This document shows, in pieces, positions 61,693 to 64,000 of a DNA stretch of 64,000 bases. The stretch lies in assembly GCF_900188485.1 (NCBI RefSeq), contig NZ_FZPH01000011.1, positions 186,001-250,000 on the forward strand, in the 5' to 3' direction. The DNA is from Asanoa hainanensis. Lineage in GTDB: Bacteria; Actinomycetota; Actinomycetes; Mycobacteriales; Micromonosporaceae. A model generated the notes under the pieces. The model saw nothing but the letters and a program-made list of their open reading frames with translations, made no database searches and was not told where the DNA came from. The position numbers and the translations under genes are program-made. Position 1 is the stretch's first letter. Every line of letters starts with the position of its first letter.

Positions 61693-62553
61693 GTGGCGCC
61701 CGTGCCCAGAGCGATGCTGCGCGACGCCCTCATCAGCGGCGACCTCGTGATCGCACCGGGCTGCTACGACGTCCTCGGCGCCCGCGTCCTCGAAGCCGCC
61801 GGCCTCGAAGCCGCCTATCTCACCCCGTTCGGTTTCCAGGCCGCAGACGCCCCGAGCCCGCACGCCCCGCACGACCCCTGGGAGCGTTACCTCGACCTCG
61901 CCCGCGAGCTCGTCGACGCGTCCGGCCTCGCGATCATCGTCGACGGGCAGACGGGCCTGGAAGGCGAGCGCAGCGCCACCGAGCGGGCCGCGGACGCCTT
62001 TTCCGCCGGCGCCGCCGGGTTCGTGATCGAGGATCGCCAGGGGTTCGGCAAGGACCGGCCCCTGCGGACCATGGTCGAGGTCGGCCGGGAGATCGCCGCT
62101 GTCCGGCACGAGGTCGGACGCGAGACCACGGTGATCGTGCGCACCGACGCCGTACGCGAGTCCGTCGACGACGCCCGCGCCCGCTGCGAGTCCTATCTGG
62201 ACGCCGGTGCCGACCTCGTGCTGCCGTTGATGACCAGATATCTCAACTACCCCGACACGCCGGCCGACCGCGAGCGCCGGATGTCCGCGTACCACTTCCT
62301 GACCGAACGCGTACCCGCGCGCAGGATCGTCGTGCACTCCCCCACCGGGCGCCATCTCCCCGTGGACGAGGCCCGCCGGCTCGGGTTCGGGCTGTACCTG
62401 ATGTCGCAGCTGCTCATCGCGTCCGCGGTGACCGGCATGACCCACGAGCTCGCGGCCGCGCTGGCCGACGAGCCCGGGCCGATGCCGCTGCTGACGCCCG
62501 TCGACCTGGCGACGCTCACCCGCGTCGACCGATGGCTGGAGAACCGATGGTGA
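61693..62553 (+). CDS. isocitrate lyase / PEP mutase superfamily protein
   Basis: 286 residues with the TIM-barrel family pattern: LVIAPGCYDVLGARVLEAAGLEAAYLTPFG, IIVDGQTGLEG, FVIEDRQGFGKDRPL, VIVRTDAV and a C-terminal LYLMSQLLIASAVTGM. The metal-site positions are retained as ED and RTD, although the usual D-x-D-x-G loop is altered to VDGQTG. Members cleave or rearrange 2-oxo acid C-C or C-P bonds. The start is uncertain among GTG 61693, GTG 61702 and ATG 61714. It is coupled to a DapA-like aldolase gene, consistent with sequential aldol or lyase steps in a 2-oxo acid or sugar acid pathway. Confidence 0.8.
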   Translation: MAPVPRAMLRDALISGDLVIAPGCYDVLGARVLEAAGLEAAYLTPFGFQAADAPSPHAPHDPWERYLDLARELVDASGLAIIVDGQTGLEGERSATERAADAFSAGAAGFVIEDRQGFGKDRPLRTMVEVGREIAAVRHEVGRETTVIVRTDAVRESVDDARARCESYLDAGADLVLPLMTRYLNYPDTPADRERRMSAYHFLTERVPARRIVVHSPTGRHLPVDEARRLGFGLYLMSQLLIASAVTGMTHELAAALADEPGPMPLLTPVDLATLTRVDRWLENRW

Positions 62554-62615
62554 GCCACGGCCACAGCCACGGTCACAGCAAAAGCCACAGCCACAGGCGA
62601 GGAGGCGTCCGTTGA
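62547..62615 (+). CDS. 22-residue His-rich peptide between two coupled genes
   Basis: ATG 62547 overlaps the last codons of the isocitrate-lyase-like gene. The frame encodes MVSHGHSHGHSKSHSH followed by six residues, with seven His in all. Its TGA (62613-62615) overlaps the TTG start of the DapA-like gene (TTGA). The double overlap is what translational coupling would produce, and GHSH-type tails bind metals in other proteins. No ribosome site of its own is clear. It could equally be a leader peptide or chance. Confidence 0.35.
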   Translation: MVSHGHSHGHSKSHSHRRGGVR

Positions 62616-63574
62616 CGGATGCGAAACGGTGGGCCCGGACGAACCTGTCCGGCTACATCCCGGTGATGTTCACGCCCTACACCGACGAGGGTGCGATCGA
62701 CGAGGCGGCGGTACGCGACGACGTCGAGTACACGCTGCGCCTGCCCGGCGTCGGTGGCCTCTACGTCGGCTCGGTCTGGCAAGAGTTCTGGCTGCTGACC
62801 GTCGCCGAGCGCAAGCGCCTGACCGAGATCGTGCTCGACGCGGTCGCGGGCCGGGTCCCGGTCGCCGTATCGGCCACGCACACGGCGCCCGACGACGCGG
62901 TCGACCTCGCGGCGCACGCGGCCGAGTCCGGCGCCGGCATGATCATGCTCTGGCCGCCGTTCTTCGGGCCGCGGGGGCATGGCGGCGTGGTGGCCTTCTT
63001 CGACTACGTGCTCGGCCGGGTGCCCGCGCCGTTCGGGTTCTACAACACGAGCCTGTCCGAGATCGGGTACGAGATGGACCTGCCGTTGCTACGCGAGCTC
63101 GCGCAGCGGCCGCAGATAGCACTGCTGCTCGACGGCGCGGTGCGGCTCGACGTCTTCCTGGAGACGCTGGAGGCGATCGGCCGGGACGTCATGGTGACCA
63201 GCCCCGTCGAGGAGTACTTCCTGGTGGCCCGGATGCTCTATCCCGAGGTCGCGCCCGACGTCCTGATGGGGTCGAGCCGGGCCCTGTTCCTGCAGACGCC
63301 GCGCCAGCCGTATCTGCACGAGTTCTTCGTCGCTGTCGAGAAAGGACAGTGGCACGACGCGCAGAAACGGCTCGGCTGGATCATGGCGGCGGGCGAGTTC
63401 GCGCACGGTTCCGTCCTGCGCGAGGGCAAGACCCCGTTGGGACTGATCAAGGCCATCAGGGGGGCGTACGGGCAGTCGGGCGGGACGCCGCGGGTGCCAA
63501 TCCCGGCGCCGAGCGAGGTGGAGGTCGGCGACGCCGTGTCGAACCTGCGCGCGGCCGGGCTCGACCCGCTCTGA
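62612..63574 (+). CDS. DapA/NAL-family aldolase-like protein lacking the Schiff-base lysine
   Basis: 320 residues with a TIM-barrel fold and family features: GYIPVMFTPYTDEGAIDEAAVRDDVEYTL, GGLYVGSVWQEF in place of the usual GTTGE, and a Tyr in FGFYNTS matching the catalytic Tyr. Where DapA and N-acetylneuraminate lyase carry the Schiff-base Lys (GIK-x-SSGD), this protein reads QIALLLDGAVRLDV, with no Lys. It may therefore not be a class I aldolase, or may bind ligand without Schiff chemistry. TTG 62612 has GAGGAGG upstream. The C-terminal domain (FFVAVEKGQWHDAQKRLGWI) is normal. Confidence 0.8.
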   Translation: MTDAKRWARTNLSGYIPVMFTPYTDEGAIDEAAVRDDVEYTLRLPGVGGLYVGSVWQEFWLLTVAERKRLTEIVLDAVAGRVPVAVSATHTAPDDAVDLAAHAAESGAGMIMLWPPFFGPRGHGGVVAFFDYVLGRVPAPFGFYNTSLSEIGYEMDLPLLRELAQRPQIALLLDGAVRLDVFLETLEAIGRDVMVTSPVEEYFLVARMLYPEVAPDVLMGSSRALFLQTPRQPYLHEFFVAVEKGQWHDAQKRLGWIMAAGEFAHGSVLREGKTPLGLIKAIRGAYGQSGGTPRVPIPAPSEVEVGDAVSNLRAAGLDPL

Positions 63575-63614
63575 AAGCCCGCAAACCAGGCGCCGCCGGG
63601 GTAAGACTGGATGG

Positions 63615-63932
63615 ATGGCTAGGGAAGAGGACTTCACCACCGAGGCTGCCGAGGGCCAACGGGACCGGCGGTTCCACGGTGGCGCGCCGCAGCGGCTCGA
63701 CGACGACGAGTTGGCACGCCGCACGCGGGAGGAGCGGGTCGACGCCGGGACCTCCGACTACGACCCCGACGACGTGCCGCCGGCCACCGACGAGCCCGTG
63801 CCCACGGACCTGAGCGACTCGGCACTGGTCGAGGACATCGAGGGCGTCGCCGCGCGCCAGGAGGACGAGGACGAGACCCGCCCGCTCAGCGCGGATAACC
63901 CGTTCCCGCCCACCCGGTACGACGAAAGCTAG
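63615..63932 (+). CDS. acidic conserved hypothetical protein
   Basis: 105 residues, strongly acidic and probably largely unfolded (DYDPDDVPPATDEPVPTDLSD, EDIEGVAARQEDEDETRP). The ATG at 63615 and codon bias look genuine. Similar short Asp/Glu-rich proteins occur in many actinobacteria without assigned function. It follows the DapA-like gene after 40 bp and may be independent. Confidence 0.65.
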   Translation: MAREEDFTTEAAEGQRDRRFHGGAPQRLDDDELARRTREERVDAGTSDYDPDDVPPATDEPVPTDLSDSALVEDIEGVAARQEDEDETRPLSADNPFPPTRYDES

Positions 63933-64000
63933 GCGGCCAACGCCGCACCGCAGCCGGCCGAGACCCGGGCGACCAAACGCCCGCGCACACCCGGCCGATC

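Overview
The window is one continuous stretch of very GC-rich DNA (estimated by eye at about 72%) with strong third-position GC bias, frequent GTG and TTG starts, four-base start/stop overlaps and F420-type enzymes. It belongs to a high-GC actinobacterium. The gene set (clpP pair with a popR-like regulator, ECF42 sigma factor, SCO4226-type protein, BTAD and LuxR-type large ATPase regulators, ROK-controlled sugar locus) suggests a Streptomyces-like or Micromonosporaceae soil organism; the family assignment is inference. No rRNA, tRNA, phage, insertion sequence or CRISPR array was seen.

Layout. (1) 1-5.6 kb, minus strand: a formate dehydrogenase operon. Its catalytic subunit reads through an in-frame TGA that is almost certainly selenocysteine and is followed by a hairpin with a GGUCU loop. 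The operon also has a four-cluster ferredoxin-like beta subunit and an NrfD-type membrane subunit, and is followed by a truncated YibE/F gene. (2) 5.6-6.1 kb: three copies of a 50-bp palindrome, the last supplying the stop codon of a DUF559-like gene. (3) 7-22.8 kb: mainly housekeeping and accessory genes: a TetR/DHFR-like divergent pair with a perfect operator, PAP2 phosphatase, Lon, an unusual lower-GC membrane protein, F420 enzymes, a Tat-signal/amidase pair split over two frames, DUF1992, two membrane proteins, DUF1345, an oxidoreductase, AlkA-like glycosylase, and LysR/EamA.

(4) 22.8-32.5 kb: a divergent carbohydrate locus. A ROK repressor, two permeases and a binding lipoprotein lie on the minus strand. 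A dehydrogenase, a sugar isomerase/epimerase, an MGH-type GH63-like hydrolase and a debranching-type glucosidase lie on the plus strand. Paired 36-bp repeats sit in the shared promoter region, and no transport ATPase is encoded. (5) 33.4-36.8 kb: popR-like regulator and two clpP genes, then a GntR regulator with ACC deaminase. (6) 36.8-43.2 kb: a BTAD/AAA regulator, a protein fusing an alpha/beta hydrolase to a glycosyltransferase, and a methyltransferase. The last two are divergent, and three heptamers at exact 11-bp spacing, the arrangement SARP/BTAD regulators bind, lie between them. (7) 43.3-48.5 kb: a DGPF protein with an ECF42 sigma factor, a repeat-bearing lipoprotein, an SCO4226-type protein and a large LuxR-type regulator.

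(8) 48.7-53.2 kb: a DUF2809 gene broken by TAG, repeat-rich non-coding DNA, an MFS exporter with an AraC regulator, and a six-unit 54-bp hairpin repeat. (9) 53.2-58.8 kb: a secreted GH13 amylase with a starch-binding tail, a NUDIX gene, and dinB with a perfect SOS box touching its start, followed by a 52-bp-period minisatellite. (10) 58.8-64 kb: a PadR/DUF1048 operon with a 23-bp-period operator array shared with an erythromycin-esterase-like gene. Then comes an isocitrate-lyase-like/DapA-like pair, with a tiny His-rich reading frame coupled between them.
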